Notes: generated from the letters alone by a model not told the origin. 64,000 nt of DNA from Streptomyces sp. NBC_01591 (GCF_035918155.1 NZ_CP109327.1:6138001-6202000); one strand, 5' to 3'; counted from the stretch's first letter, positions 1-9,717 are shown. Numbers and translations are program-made.

Positions 1-144
1 GGTCGCGCCGGGCGGGGTGGGCAGATCGTCCCGGTCGAAGCGGTCCTTGGAGTCCTTGGCGTGCTCGGCGGTTCCGGTGTCCTTGGAGCCACCGGCGTCC
101 GCCGCGTCCTCGGCGGGAGAGGTGTCCGTCGTCGTACTGGTCAT
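1..144 (-). CDS. ABC exporter half-transporter, N-terminal fragment (partial)
   Basis: Only the first 48 codons lie in the window and the gene runs off the left edge. Its ATG overlaps the TGA of the upstream exporter gene (ATGA), a translational-coupling layout. The visible stretch is hydrophilic and acidic (Asp, Thr, Ala and Lys rich), like the cytoplasmic leader found on actinobacterial ABC exporter subunits. No diagnostic domain is visible. Its identity as the second half of a heterodimeric exporter is inferred from the overlap and from the degenerate ATPase site of its neighbour. Confidence 0.6.
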   Translation of the reverse strand, partial: MTSTTTDTSPAEDAADAGGSKDTGTAEHAKDSKDRFDRDDLPTPPGAT

Positions 145-2012
145 CGGGTGCGGCCCTTCTCGGCGGGGACGTCCTGGGCGAGGCGGTCCTCGGCGGACGG
201 GTCGGGGAAGGCGTCCCCGGCGGACGCGTCCGGCGCGCCTCCGGTGCCCGACATCAGCCAGGCGTACTCCGGGCTGCTGCGCAGCAGTTCCTGATGGGTG
301 CCGACGGCGGTGATCCGGCCCTCCGAGAGCAGCGCCACCCGGTCCGCGAGCATCACGGTGGACGGCCGGTGCGCGACCACGATCGCCGTGGTCTCCTCCA
401 GGACCTGCCGCAGGGCCGCCTCCACCAGCGCCTCGGTGTGCACGTCCAGCGCGGAGAGCGGATCGTCCAGGACCAGGAAGCGCGGCCGGCCGACCACGGC
501 GCGGGCCAGCGCGAGCCGTTGCCGCTGCCCGCCGGAGAGGCTGAGCCCCTGCTCGCCGACCTGGGTGCCGACGCCCTCGGGCAGATCGTGCGCGAAGTCG
601 GCCTGGGCGATGGCGAGCGCCCTGCGCAACTCCTCGTCCCCGGCGCCCTCGGCGCCCATCAGCACGTTCTCCCCGACGCTCGCCGAGAAGAGCGTCGGCT
701 CCTCGAAGGCCACGGACACCAGTTCGCGCAGCTGTTCCCGGGGCATGGTGGTGATGTCCGTACCGTCCAGGGTGATCCGCCCCGCGGTCGCCTCGTGCAG
801 CCGCGGCACGAGGGCGGTGAGCGTCGTCTTCCCGGAACCCGTGGCCCCGACCAGGGCCATCGTCTCGCCGGGCCGGATACGCAGATCGATCCGGGACAGC
901 ACGGGCACGGAGCCGGGCTCCGCATCGGGATAGCGGAACTCCACGCCCTCGAAGACCATTTCGCCTCGGGCGGCCGACCCGCTGCCCGGGGCGTGGCCTT
1001 CGGTGGCGGACGCGTCGTTCTCCTCGGCCACGTCCATCACCTCGAAGAACCGCTCGGTCGCCGTCGCCGACTCCTGACTCATCGCCAGCAGGAAGCCGAT
1101 CGACTCGACCGGCCACCGCAGCGCGAGCGCGGTGGAGAGAAAGGCGACCAGGGTGCCCGCGGAGAGGTCGCCGTCGGCGACCTGGACCGTGCCGAGCACC
1201 AGTGCCGCGCCGATGGCCAGCTCCGGGATCACGGTGATGGCGGCCCAGATGCCCGCGAGGAGACGGGCCTTCTCCAGCTCCGTGGTGCGCAGCCGCTGCG
1301 AGAGGGCCCGGAAGGCATGGGCCTGGCTGCGGTGCCGGCCGAAGCCCTTGATGATGCGGATGCCGAGCACGCTCTCCTCGACGACCGTCGTCAGATCGCC
1401 GACCTGGTCCTGGGCCCGGCGCGCCACGGTCGAGTACTTCGTCTCGAAGACCGAGCAGATGATCATCAGCGGTACGACCGGAACGAGCAGCACCAGCCCC
1501 AGCGTCCACTGCTGCATCAGCAGAATGACGAAGCCGATCAGGATCGTCGCCCCGTTGACCAGCAGGAAGGTCAGCGGGAAGGCCAGGAACTGACGCAGCA
1601 GCATCAGGTCCGTGGTCGCGCGCGAGAGCAACTGCCCCGACGCCCAGCGGTCGTGGAACGCCACCGGCAGCCGTTGCAGATGCCGGTACAGATCGGCCCG
1701 CATCGACGCCTCGACCCCGGCCAGCGGCCGCGCCACCATCCACCGCCGCACCCCGAACAGCGCGGCCTCGCCGATGCCCAGCAACAGCAGATACAGCGCG
1801 CCGAGCCAGACGCCGCCGGGGTCGCGGTCCGCCACCGGGCCGTCGACGATCCACTTCAGTACGAGGGGGATCACCAGGCCGACACAGGACGCGGCGATCG
1901 CGACCAGGGCGGCGCCGAACAGCCGCTTGCGTACCGGCTTCACATAAGGCCACAACCGCATCAGGGACTGAACGGTGGACCGATCCTTGGGCTCTGCATG
2001 TTCTTCGGGCAT
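141..2012 (-). CDS. ABC exporter, fused membrane and ATPase domains, degenerate catalytic site
   Basis: About 623 aa. A six-helix exporter membrane domain (residues about 25-320) is followed by a nucleotide-binding domain. The Walker A GATGSGKTT lies near residue 390, then the signature LSGGQRQRLALARA and a Walker B ending LVLDDPLSALD. The residue after the Walker B aspartate is Asp rather than the catalytic Glu, which is the hallmark of the weak subunit in heterodimeric exporters of the TM287/288 and BmrCD type. The partner is the overlapping gene cut by the left edge. The ATG at 2012 is preferred over an adjacent in-frame GTG at 2015. The substrate is unknown; drugs or lipids are usual for the family. 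The gene is divergent from the ABC/two-component cluster that follows. Confidence 0.9.
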   Translation of the reverse strand: MPEEHAEPKDRSTVQSLMRLWPYVKPVRKRLFGAALVAIAASCVGLVIPLVLKWIVDGPVADRDPGGVWLGALYLLLLGIGEAALFGVRRWMVARPLAGVEASMRADLYRHLQRLPVAFHDRWASGQLLSRATTDLMLLRQFLAFPLTFLLVNGATILIGFVILLMQQWTLGLVLLVPVVPLMIICSVFETKYSTVARRAQDQVGDLTTVVEESVLGIRIIKGFGRHRSQAHAFRALSQRLRTTELEKARLLAGIWAAITVIPELAIGAALVLGTVQVADGDLSAGTLVAFLSTALALRWPVESIGFLLAMSQESATATERFFEVMDVAEENDASATEGHAPGSGSAARGEMVFEGVEFRYPDAEPGSVPVLSRIDLRIRPGETMALVGATGSGKTTLTALVPRLHEATAGRITLDGTDITTMPREQLRELVSVAFEEPTLFSASVGENVLMGAEGAGDEELRRALAIAQADFAHDLPEGVGTQVGEQGLSLSGGQRQRLALARAVVGRPRFLVLDDPLSALDVHTEALVEAALRQVLEETTAIVVAHRPSTVMLADRVALLSEGRITAVGTHQELLRSSPEYAWLMSGTGGAPDASAGDAFPDPSAEDRLAQDVPAEKGRTR

Positions 2013-2196
2013 CACAGGCGAGCCTACGGTTCACCCCTGACATCGCTCATGTGGTTTTTCGGCCGACCGGCGGCGCCCCGGACCCGGTCACCGCCGGTCG
2101 CAGCCCGGTCGTAGCCCGTATCAACCGATCGGCTGATGCCCCTTCGAGCGCGATGGACGATGGTGCGCCGGCCCCCGCGACACGATGCTCGGGGGC

Positions 2197-3099
2197 ATGG
2201 CAATCATCGAAGTGAACGGGGTGCACAAGGCGTACGCCGGGCGCACCGTGGTCGACGGAGTGAGTTTCACCGTCGACGAGGGGGAGATCTTCGGGATCCT
2301 CGGCCCCAACGGTGCGGGCAAGACCACCACCGTCGAATGCGTCGAGGGGCTGCGGGTCCCCGACGAGGGCACGGTCCGCGTCGCCGGTCTCGACCCCGTC
2401 GCCGACCACGACCGGGTCACCCGGCTGCTCGGCGCCCAGCTCCAGGAGAGCGAACTGCAGCCCAAACTCACCGTGGCCGAGGCGCTGGAGCTGTACAGCG
2501 CCTTCTACCCGGACCCCGCCGACTGGCGGGCGCTCGCCGAACGGCTCGGCCTGCACACCCAGTACGGCACCCGGTTCGCCAAGCTGTCCGGCGGTCAGAA
2601 GCAGCGACTGTCCATCGCGCTCGCCCTGGTCGGCAATCCGCGGGTGGTGGTGCTCGACGAGCTGACCACCGGCCTGGACCCGCGGGCCCGCCGGGACACC
2701 TGGAAGCTGATCGAGGACGTACGCGACAGCGGCGTCACCGTCCTGCTGGTCACGCACTTCATGGAGGAGGCCAGGCAGCTCTGCGACCGGATCGCCGTCA
2801 TCGACAAGGGGAAGGTCGTCGCCCTCGACACCCCCTCCGGCCTGATCGGCAGCGCGGGCAGCTCCACGGTCATCTCCTTCACCCCGTCGCGGCCGCTCAC
2901 CGACACCGAACTGGAGCAGCTGCCCGGCGCGGCCTCCGTGGAGCGCAAGGACGACCGGATCGTCATCAGCGGCACCGACGAGACGGTCAACGCCGTGATC
3001 TCCCTGCTGGCCCGGCACAGCATCACCGCACACCGGCTCCGTGTCTCGGAGGCGACGCTCGACGACGCCTTCCTCGACCTCACAGAACAGGCGGCCTGA
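2197..3099 (+). CDS. ABC transporter ATP-binding protein (DrrA/CcmA-like)
   Basis: About 300 aa. Single nucleotide-binding domain with Walker A GPNGAGKTTT, signature LSGGQKQRLSIALALVG and Walker B VVVLDELTTGLD, where the expected catalytic Glu is present. A C-terminal accessory region (last about 80 aa) is typical of DrrA-type ATPases. The start is uncertain: an ATG at 2185 adds four residues, while 2197 begins at the conserved MAIIEVNGVHKAY. The stop at 3099 is one base from the ATG of the permease gene, so the two are co-translated. The pair would form an ABC-2 exporter. The two-component genes just downstream suggest that the system regulates this transporter, as in many actinobacterial antibiotic-sensing clusters; the substrate is unknown. 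Confidence 0.92.
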   Translation: MAIIEVNGVHKAYAGRTVVDGVSFTVDEGEIFGILGPNGAGKTTTVECVEGLRVPDEGTVRVAGLDPVADHDRVTRLLGAQLQESELQPKLTVAEALELYSAFYPDPADWRALAERLGLHTQYGTRFAKLSGGQKQRLSIALALVGNPRVVVLDELTTGLDPRARRDTWKLIEDVRDSGVTVLLVTHFMEEARQLCDRIAVIDKGKVVALDTPSGLIGSAGSSTVISFTPSRPLTDTELEQLPGAASVERKDDRIVISGTDETVNAVISLLARHSITAHRLRVSEATLDDAFLDLTEQAA

Positions 3100-3100
3100 G

Positions 3101-3880
3101 ATGACCACGGCGAACCCGGCCACCACGACACCCGCACCGGCATCCGCGCGCAAGGCGGTGCTCAGGTCCGAGACCCGGCTCTTCCTGCGCGAACCCGGCG
3201 CCCTGTTCTGGATCGTCGTCTTCCCGACCGCGCTCCTGACGATCCTCGGCCTCATCCCCTCCTTCCGGGAGCACACCGACGATCTCGGCGGCCGGCGCGT
3301 CATCGACCTGTACGTACCGGTGGCGGTCCTGCTCGCCATGATCATGTCCGGGCTGCAGGCCATGCCGCCCGTCCTCACCGGCTACCGCGAACGCGGCATC
3401 CTGCGCCGGATGTCCACCACTCCGGTACGCCCCTCCGCACTGCTCACCGCGCAGATCGCCCTGCACGGCGCCGCCGCCCTCGGCTCCGCCGTACTGGCGA
3501 TGGCCGTCGGCCGGGTCGCCTTCGGCGTCGAACTGCCCGGCCGGCCCGTCGCCTACGTCCTGGCGCTGCTCCTGTCGACGGCGAGCGTGCTGACCCTCGG
3601 CGCACTGCTCTGCGCCCTCTCCCGTACGACCAAGGCGGCCGCCGCCATCAGTTCGGTCGTGAACCTCCTGATGATGTTCACCGCCGGCGTCTGGATCCCG
3701 GTGCAGAGCATGCCCGACACCCTCCGGAACATCGTCCGGTTCACCCCGTTCGGAGCGGCGTCCGAGGCGCTGGACCGGGCGGCGTCCGGCAACTGGCCCG
3801 GCTTCACCCAGCTCGGCGTGATGGTGCTGTGGACGGCGCTGGTGACGCTGCTCGCGACCCGTCTGTTCCGCTGGGAGTGA
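3101..3880 (+). CDS. ABC-2 type transporter permease
   Basis: About 259 aa. Six predicted membrane helices, beginning near the segment LFWIVVFPTALLTILGLIP and ending in a helix before the C-terminal RLFRWE. The proline-rich loop GVWIPVQSMPDTLRNI between late helices is typical of ABC-2 permeases. The ATG at 3101 lies one base beyond the ATPase stop, so it is the natural start. It acts in the cytoplasmic membrane as the pore partner of the preceding ATPase. The downstream histidine kinase gene begins 31 bp later, so all four genes probably form one transcript. Confidence 0.9.
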   Translation: MTTANPATTTPAPASARKAVLRSETRLFLREPGALFWIVVFPTALLTILGLIPSFREHTDDLGGRRVIDLYVPVAVLLAMIMSGLQAMPPVLTGYRERGILRRMSTTPVRPSALLTAQIALHGAAALGSAVLAMAVGRVAFGVELPGRPVAYVLALLLSTASVLTLGALLCALSRTTKAAAAISSVVNLLMMFTAGVWIPVQSMPDTLRNIVRFTPFGAASEALDRAASGNWPGFTQLGVMVLWTALVTLLATRLFRWE

Positions 3881-3911
3881 CCGCCGCGCCGGAGACGGGG
3901 AGACTGCACCC

Positions 3912-5201
3912 ATGAAGGCGTGGGACACGGCGACGGCGCATCGGAACGACATGTTGAGCGCCGAGCTGGGGTGGGAACGGTTCTTCAGGTACGGGCCCTA
4001 CGGGTTCCTCGGCCTGAGCACCCTCGTCGCGGCCGTGACCTCCCCGCTCATCATGGACCGCGCCGACGTGTACACCACCGCGGTGCTGGTGCCCGTGGCT
4101 CTCGCCCTCCAGCTCTGGTGGGGGCGGGTCAGGCCGATCGTTGTCCCCAAGTCGCGGGCGTCGCAGTTCTACTACGTCGCCCGCACCCTGATCGCCTTCG
4201 CACTGACCTGGTGCAACTCGTTCTTCTCGGTGTTCGCGATCCTCGGATACTTCGACACCGGCCGGTTGCTCCCGCGCCGGGCCGTCCGTCCCGGGCTGCT
4301 GGTCACCGCGGCCATCATGGCGGGCGCGCAGTGCGGCAGCGGCCTGCCGCCGGTCTCCCTGATGAACTGGGTCGCCTTCGTGGCCCTGCTCGGTCTGCAC
4401 GGAACCCTCACCATGGTCTTCGCCAAGATCGGCGACCGTGAGGCCGACCACGCCCGCACCCAGGTCGACACCATCGCCGAACTGGAGTCGGCCAACGCCC
4501 GCCTCGAACAGGCCCTGGCGGAGAACGCCGGGCTGCACGCCCAGCTCCTGGTCCAGGCCCGCGAGGCGGGCGTCGCCGACGAGCGCCGCCGGCTCGCCGC
4601 CGAGATCCACGACACCCTGGCCCAGGGCCTGGCCGGCATCATCGCCCAGCTCCAGGTGGTGGACTCGATCGGCGACACCGACCCGGCGCTGGCCCGGGTG
4701 CACCTGGACCGCGCCGCCGCCCTCGCCCGGCACAGCCTCGGCGAGGCGCGCCGCTCGGTCCACGACCTGGTCCCCGCCGCACTGGAACACGACGACCTGC
4801 CGGGCGCGCTGAAGCGCACGGTCACCGATTGGGCGGAACGCCACGGGGTCCGGGCCGAGTTCACCGTCACCGGCACCGTCGAGCCGGTCCACGACGAGAT
4901 AGCCGCCACCCTCCTCCGGATCGCCGAGGAGGCCCTCGCCAACGTCGGCCGCCACGCCGGGGCCTCCCGGGCCGGTGTGACGCTGTCGTTCATGGGGGAC
5001 GAACTCACCCTGGACGTACGGGACGACGGCTGCGGCTTCGACCCGGCCGCCCTGCCGCCGGCCGGCGGTGCGGGCGGCTTCGGGCTCGGCGGCATGCGGG
5101 CCCGCGCCGAGCGCATCGCGGGGACCGTCGAGGTGGAGACGGAGCCGGGCCGCGGCACGGCGGTCGGCGCCCGGGTGCCCCTGGTCCGGCACAGCCGATG
5201 A
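3912..5201 (+). CDS. Sensor histidine kinase (NarL/HisKA_3 family)
   Basis: About 429 aa. The N-terminal half carries about four or five membrane helices (residues 30-170) with almost no extracellular domain, so it resembles intramembrane-sensing kinases. A short coiled coil (about 185-220) leads to the dimerisation and phosphoacceptor box ERRRLAAEIHDTLAQ (His near 233). The ATPase domain shows the N box around EEALANVGRHA, then DDGCGF and GFGLGGMRARAE. It autophosphorylates on His and passes phosphate to the response regulator encoded 19 bp downstream. Context points to sensing a substrate of the adjacent ABC transporter, but that is inference. Confidence 0.93.
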   Translation: MKAWDTATAHRNDMLSAELGWERFFRYGPYGFLGLSTLVAAVTSPLIMDRADVYTTAVLVPVALALQLWWGRVRPIVVPKSRASQFYYVARTLIAFALTWCNSFFSVFAILGYFDTGRLLPRRAVRPGLLVTAAIMAGAQCGSGLPPVSLMNWVAFVALLGLHGTLTMVFAKIGDREADHARTQVDTIAELESANARLEQALAENAGLHAQLLVQAREAGVADERRRLAAEIHDTLAQGLAGIIAQLQVVDSIGDTDPALARVHLDRAAALARHSLGEARRSVHDLVPAALEHDDLPGALKRTVTDWAERHGVRAEFTVTGTVEPVHDEIAATLLRIAEEALANVGRHAGASRAGVTLSFMGDELTLDVRDDGCGFDPAALPPAGGAGGFGLGGMRARAERIAGTVEVETEPGRGTAVGARVPLVRHSR

Positions 5202-5220
5202 CCAGTACGGTTGACCTGCC

Positions 5221-5868
5221 ATGGCTCAGGACTCCGCACGCGTCATCACGCTCGTCGTCGTCGACGACCATCCCGTCGTACGGGACGGTCTGCGCGGCAT
5301 GTTCGACTCGGCCCCGGACTTCGAGGTCCTCGGCGAGGCGTCGAACGGGGTGGAGGGGGTCGACCTGGCGGTCCGGCTGGACCCCGATGTCGTCCTGATG
5401 GACCTGCGGATGCCGGGCGGCGGCGGAGTCGCCGCCATCGCCGAACTGGCCAGGCGCGGCGCCCGGTCCAAGGTGCTGGTCCTCACCACGTACGACACCG
5501 ACTCCGACACCCTGCCCGCGATCGAGGCCGGCGCGACCGGCTACCTGCTCAAGGACGCGCCCCGCGACGAGCTGTTCACCGCCGTCCGCGCCGCCGCCGA
5601 CGGCCGCACCGTGCTCTCGCCCGCCGTCGCCTCCCGGCTCATCTCACGGGTGCGCACCCCCGCGGCGGGCAGCGAGTCGCTGTCGGGCCGCGAGCGCGAG
5701 GTGCTCGAACTCGTCGCGAAGGGCACGTCGAACCGGGAGATCGCCGCCGAGCTGTTCATCAGCGAGGCCACCGTGAAGACCCATCTCACCCATGTCTTCG
5801 CCAAGCTGGGCGCCAAGGACCGGGCCGCCGCCGTCGCGATCGGCTACGACCGGGGCATCCTCGGCTGA
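5221..5868 (+). CDS. Response regulator, LuxR/NarL family
   Basis: 215 aa. Receiver domain (residues 9-125) with the acidic pair in VVDDHPVVRDGL, phosphoacceptor Asp61 in VLMDLRMPG, and the conserved Thr and Lys in LTTYDTD and YLLKDA. The C-terminal LuxR helix-turn-helix (about 150-212) contains LSGREREVLELVAKG and the recognition helix around SEATVKTHLTHVFAKL. It is the cognate partner of the kinase just upstream. It is convergent with glgX, with only about 20 bp between the stops. Confidence 0.95.
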   Translation: MAQDSARVITLVVVDDHPVVRDGLRGMFDSAPDFEVLGEASNGVEGVDLAVRLDPDVVLMDLRMPGGGGVAAIAELARRGARSKVLVLTTYDTDSDTLPAIEAGATGYLLKDAPRDELFTAVRAAADGRTVLSPAVASRLISRVRTPAAGSESLSGREREVLELVAKGTSNREIAAELFISEATVKTHLTHVFAKLGAKDRAAAVAIGYDRGILG

Positions 5869-5891
5869 CCCGGCCGCACCCCGCACCCCGT

Positions 5892-8123
5892 TCACCCTGT
5901 GACGCGCAGCAGCTGCACCGACCTGGCCGGCACGGTCAGCGTCCCGTCGCCCGGGTGGACGGTGCCGGGGGCCGCGGCCTGGTCCTCCCGCGAGGTGTCC
6001 AGGACCAGCTCATAGCTCTGCGCCCACGGCGGCCCGGGGAGCCGGAATCCGGACGGCCGGTGGTCCGCGTGCAGGATCGCCAGAAAGCTGTCGTCCGTGA
6101 TCTGTTCGCCCCGTGCGTCCCGGCCGGGGATGTCGCGCCCGGAGAGATAGAGCCCGACCGTGGCGGCCGGCGCGTACCAGTCGCCCTCCGTCATCTCCGT
6201 ACCCCTCGGGGTGAACCACGCCAGGTCCCGCAGCCCGTCCGCCGCCTGCGGCAGCCCGGAGAAGAAGGCCCGGCGGCGCAGCACCGGATGGGTGTGGCGC
6301 AGCCGCAGCACCCGCGCCGTCAGCTCGGTCAGCGCCCGCCACCCGGGCTGTTCGAGCAGCGACCAGTCCAGCCAGCCGATCTCGTTGTCCTGGCAGTACG
6401 CGTTGTTGTTGCCGCCCTGCGTACGGCCCATCTCGTCGCCCGCGACCAGCATCGGCACCCCCGTCGACAGCAGCAGCGTGGTCAGCAGGTTGCGCAGCTG
6501 GCGGCGGCGCAGCGCGTTGATCCCGGGGTCCTCGCTCTCGCCCTCGGCGCCGCAGTTCCAGGCCCGGTTGTCCGAGGTGCCGTCCCGATTGCCCTCGCCG
6601 TTGGCCTCGTTGTGCTTCTGCTCGTAGCTCACGAGGTCGCGCAGGGTGAAGCCGTCGTGCGCGGTGACGAAGTTGACCGAGGCGTACGGGCGCCGGCCGC
6701 CCCACGCGTAGAGGTCGCTGGAGCCGGTCAGCCGGTAGCCGAGGTCCCGTACGTCGGGCAGGGCGCCGCGCCAGAAGTCGCGCACGGCGTCCCGGTAGTG
6801 GTCGTTCCACTCGGTCCACAGCGGCGGGAAGGCGCCCACCTGGTAGCCGCCGTTGCCGACGTCCCACGGCTCGGCGATCAGCTTCACCCGGCGCAGCACC
6901 GGGTCCTGGGCGATCACCGCGAGGAACGGCGAGAGCATGTCGACGTCGTGCATGGAGCGGGCCAGCGCGGCCGCCAGGTCGAAGCGGAAGCCGTCGACGC
7001 CCATCTCCGTCACCCAGTAGCGCAGCGAGTCCGTGATCAGCCGCAGCACCTGCGGCTGGACCACATGCAGGGTGTTGCCGCAGCCGGTGTAGTCGGCGTA
7101 CCTGCGGGCGTCGGGCTGGAGGCGGTAGTAGCCGCGGTTGTCGATGCCGCGCAGCGACAGCATCGGACCGAGCTCGCCCGCCTCCGCCGTGTGGTTGTAG
7201 ACCACGTCGAGGATCACCTCGATCCCGGCGTCGTGCAGGGCCCGCACCATCCGCTTGAACTCGCCGACCTGCTGGCCCGCGGTGCCGCTCGCCGAGTAGC
7301 CGGCGTGCGGGGCGAAGTAGCCGATGGAGTTGTAGCCCCAGTAGTTTCGCAGCCCGCGCCGGAGCAGATGGTCCTCGTGGGCGAACTGATGCACCGGCAG
7401 CAGCTCCACCGCCGTCACCCCGAGCCGCAGCAGATGCCCGATGGCCGCCGGATGGGCGAGACCGGCGTACGTGCCCCGCAGCTCCTCGGGGATCCCGGGA
7501 TGCAGCTTGGTGAAGCCGCGCACATGCAGTTCGTAGATGACGGAGTCCGCCCACGGGGTCTTGGGCCGGCGGTCCTCCGCCCAGTCTTCGTCGTCATGGA
7601 CCACGACGCCCTTGGGGACGTGACGAGCGGAGTCCCGTTCGTCGCGGACGGTGTCGGCGACATGCTGCTGCGGCCAGTCCCTCACATGGCCGTACACCTC
7701 GGCCGGAAGCGTGAACGAGCCGTCCACCGCCCGCGCGTACGGATCGAGGAGCAGCTTCGCCGCGTTCCAGCGGGCACCGGTCCAGGGGTCCCAGCGGCCG
7801 TGCACCCGGTAGCCGTAGCGCTGGCCCGGTCGTACGCCCGGCACGAAGCCGTGCCGGATCTCATGGGTCAGCTCGGTCAGCGCAAGGCGCTGCTCGGTCC
7901 CGTCCTCGTCGAAGAGGCAGAGCTCGACCGCCTCCGAACCACCCGCCCAGAGCGCGAAGTTGGTGCCCGCGACCCCGTCGGGGCCCACCCGGAAACGGGC
8001 CCCGAGCGGTGTCGGGGCGCCGGGCCACACGGCGGGCTGACGCCCCGGCACGGCCTCCCGCCGCTGCCGTCCGGCCGCCGTCCCCGGCTCCTGCACTGCC
8101 TCCTGCTCGGCTGCGCTCGACAC
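5892..8123 (-). CDS. glgX: Glycogen debranching enzyme GlgX (GH13)
   Basis: About 743 aa from a GTG at 8123, which has a strong GGGAGG ribosome site 7 bases upstream. An open frame extends further but covers the divergent transpeptidase gene. An N-terminal CBM48-like domain (FALWAGGSEAVELCLFDEDG) precedes a GH13 barrel with all catalytic regions: VVYNHTAE, the nucleophile Asp in DGFRFDLAAAL, the acid Glu in IAEPWDVG and the transition-state Asp in FVTAHDGFTLRD. The HNEANGEGNRDG stretch is typical of isoamylase/GlgX enzymes. It hydrolyses alpha-1,6 branches of phosphorylase-limited glycogen in the cytoplasm. It stands alone here. Confidence 0.95.
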   Translation of the reverse strand: MSSAAEQEAVQEPGTAAGRQRREAVPGRQPAVWPGAPTPLGARFRVGPDGVAGTNFALWAGGSEAVELCLFDEDGTEQRLALTELTHEIRHGFVPGVRPGQRYGYRVHGRWDPWTGARWNAAKLLLDPYARAVDGSFTLPAEVYGHVRDWPQQHVADTVRDERDSARHVPKGVVVHDDEDWAEDRRPKTPWADSVIYELHVRGFTKLHPGIPEELRGTYAGLAHPAAIGHLLRLGVTAVELLPVHQFAHEDHLLRRGLRNYWGYNSIGYFAPHAGYSASGTAGQQVGEFKRMVRALHDAGIEVILDVVYNHTAEAGELGPMLSLRGIDNRGYYRLQPDARRYADYTGCGNTLHVVQPQVLRLITDSLRYWVTEMGVDGFRFDLAAALARSMHDVDMLSPFLAVIAQDPVLRRVKLIAEPWDVGNGGYQVGAFPPLWTEWNDHYRDAVRDFWRGALPDVRDLGYRLTGSSDLYAWGGRRPYASVNFVTAHDGFTLRDLVSYEQKHNEANGEGNRDGTSDNRAWNCGAEGESEDPGINALRRRQLRNLLTTLLLSTGVPMLVAGDEMGRTQGGNNNAYCQDNEIGWLDWSLLEQPGWRALTELTARVLRLRHTHPVLRRRAFFSGLPQAADGLRDLAWFTPRGTEMTEGDWYAPAATVGLYLSGRDIPGRDARGEQITDDSFLAILHADHRPSGFRLPGPPWAQSYELVLDTSREDQAAAPGTVHPGDGTLTVPARSVQLLRVTG

Positions 8124-8277
8124 CTGCTCGCCTCCCGCGGCTCGTGGGGACCGGCACCGAAAAGGAGCGCACGGCGTCCCGGCCGAGGCTCCCCGAGTGT
8201 GGTCCTCCCCTCTGTTTCTGCCCACCCCGGCGCCCGCACTCACGTTTCCCCCGACCGGCCCCCGTCGTTGGGGGGAC

Positions 8278-9504
8278 GTGAACCACGTAGCGAAGAAGGC
8301 GGTGGCGAACCCGGCCACCGTGCTGACATGGGCAGGACTGCTCGTCGTGCTGGCCGTACTGGCCGGCTGCACCGGCGTCGGATCGATCTTCAGCGGGAAG
8401 GCGGGCCCACCGCAGGACGCGATCCAGGTCACCCCGCGGGACGGGGCGAAGAACATCGGCCCGGACGGCCGGATCGGGGTGAAGGTCCCCGACGGCCGGC
8501 TGGAGAGCGTCGAGGTGACCCGGATCGAGGATGCGCAGCGCCAGAAGGTGCCGGGCCGGATCGCGGACGACGGTCTGTCCTGGGCGCCCCGGGCAGGGGC
8601 GGGCCGGCTCAGGCTCGCCGCCAAGTACAGCGTGGACGCGGTGGCCGTGGACGGCTCGGGGAACCGCTCGGCCCGCCACACCACCTTCACCACGGCCGTG
8701 CCCGAGCATCGCTTCATCGGCTACTTCAAGCCGGAGAACCGCTCCACGGTCGGCACCGGGATGATCGTCTCCTTCGACTTCAACCGGCCGGTCGTCAACC
8801 GCGCGGCCGTCCAGAAGGCCATCAAGGTGACGGCCGTACCGCCGGTCGAGGTGGTGGGGCACTGGTTCGGCGGCGACCGGCTCGACTTCCGCCCCGCCGC
8901 CTACTGGAAGCCGGGCACCGAGGTGACCGTCGAGATGGCGCTGCGCGACGTGGAGGGCGCGCCGCACGTGTACGGCACCCAGGACAAGAAGGTCGTCTTC
9001 AAGGTCGGCCGCTCCCAGACGTCCCGGGTCGACGCGGCCGCGCACACCATGGAGGTGCGCCGCGACGGCGAGCCCGTCTCCACCATTCCGATCACGGCGG
9101 GCTCCGCAGGGAAGACGACCACGTACAACGGGAAGATGGTGGTCAGCGAGATGCACGAAGTGACCCGGATGGACGGCCGCACGGTCGGCTTCGGCGGCGA
9201 GTACGACATCAAGGACGTCCCGCACGCCATCCGGCTCACCAAGTCCGGTACCTTCCTGCACGGCAACTACTGGTCGGACGAGGACGTCTTCGGCTCGGAG
9301 AACGTCAGCCACGGCTGTGTCGGGCTGCTCGACGTACCGGGCGGCAGCAGTGACACCCCGGCCGGCTGGTTCTTCGACCGGACGCTCATCGGCGACGTGG
9401 TCGAGGTCGTCAACTCCGAGGACAAACAGGTCGCGCCGGACAACGGGCTCGGCGGCTGGAATCTGGACTGGGCCCGCTGGAAGGCCGGCTCCGCCCTCCG
9501 CTGA
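8278..9504 (+). CDS. L,D-transpeptidase lipoprotein (first of a tandem pair)
   Basis: About 408 aa from a GTG at 8278 preceded by GGGGGGAC. A lipoprotein signal ends in a lipobox LAGC (Cys31). Ig-like domains (about 45-250) precede a YkuD catalytic domain with the signature SHGCVGL; the catalytic Cys is near 347 and the conserved HGNYW lies about 25 residues earlier. The architecture matches mycobacterial LdtMt2-type enzymes. They form 3-3 peptidoglycan cross-links and are inhibited by carbapenems. It acts at the outer face of the membrane. It is closely related to the next gene, and the two probably arose by tandem duplication. Confidence 0.93.
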   Translation: MNHVAKKAVANPATVLTWAGLLVVLAVLAGCTGVGSIFSGKAGPPQDAIQVTPRDGAKNIGPDGRIGVKVPDGRLESVEVTRIEDAQRQKVPGRIADDGLSWAPRAGAGRLRLAAKYSVDAVAVDGSGNRSARHTTFTTAVPEHRFIGYFKPENRSTVGTGMIVSFDFNRPVVNRAAVQKAIKVTAVPPVEVVGHWFGGDRLDFRPAAYWKPGTEVTVEMALRDVEGAPHVYGTQDKKVVFKVGRSQTSRVDAAAHTMEVRRDGEPVSTIPITAGSAGKTTTYNGKMVVSEMHEVTRMDGRTVGFGGEYDIKDVPHAIRLTKSGTFLHGNYWSDEDVFGSENVSHGCVGLLDVPGGSSDTPAGWFFDRTLIGDVVEVVNSEDKQVAPDNGLGGWNLDWARWKAGSALR

Positions 9505-9717
9505 GTCCCCGTCGGACCGCCCCGGTCGGCCGCCTACCGCGCCCCCCGGTGAAGTCCCGGGACAACTTGGGACTGAACGGTGACATCCGGGGGGTCATTT
9601 CCCCACGGGCGGTGTGATTATCTTTCGCTGAGCGTGCATGTGCAGCGCGCGGGGGAGGGAGCCTTCGGGCTCCCGGGGCCTTGGCGGGGCCAGGCCGTGT
9701 GAGGGGAGACGACCACA

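Noticed and set aside
5211..9353. A 1380-aa open frame across the response regulator, glgX and transpeptidase genes
   Set aside because: It crosses three real genes on both strands and shows no domain; it is a G/C-bias artefact.
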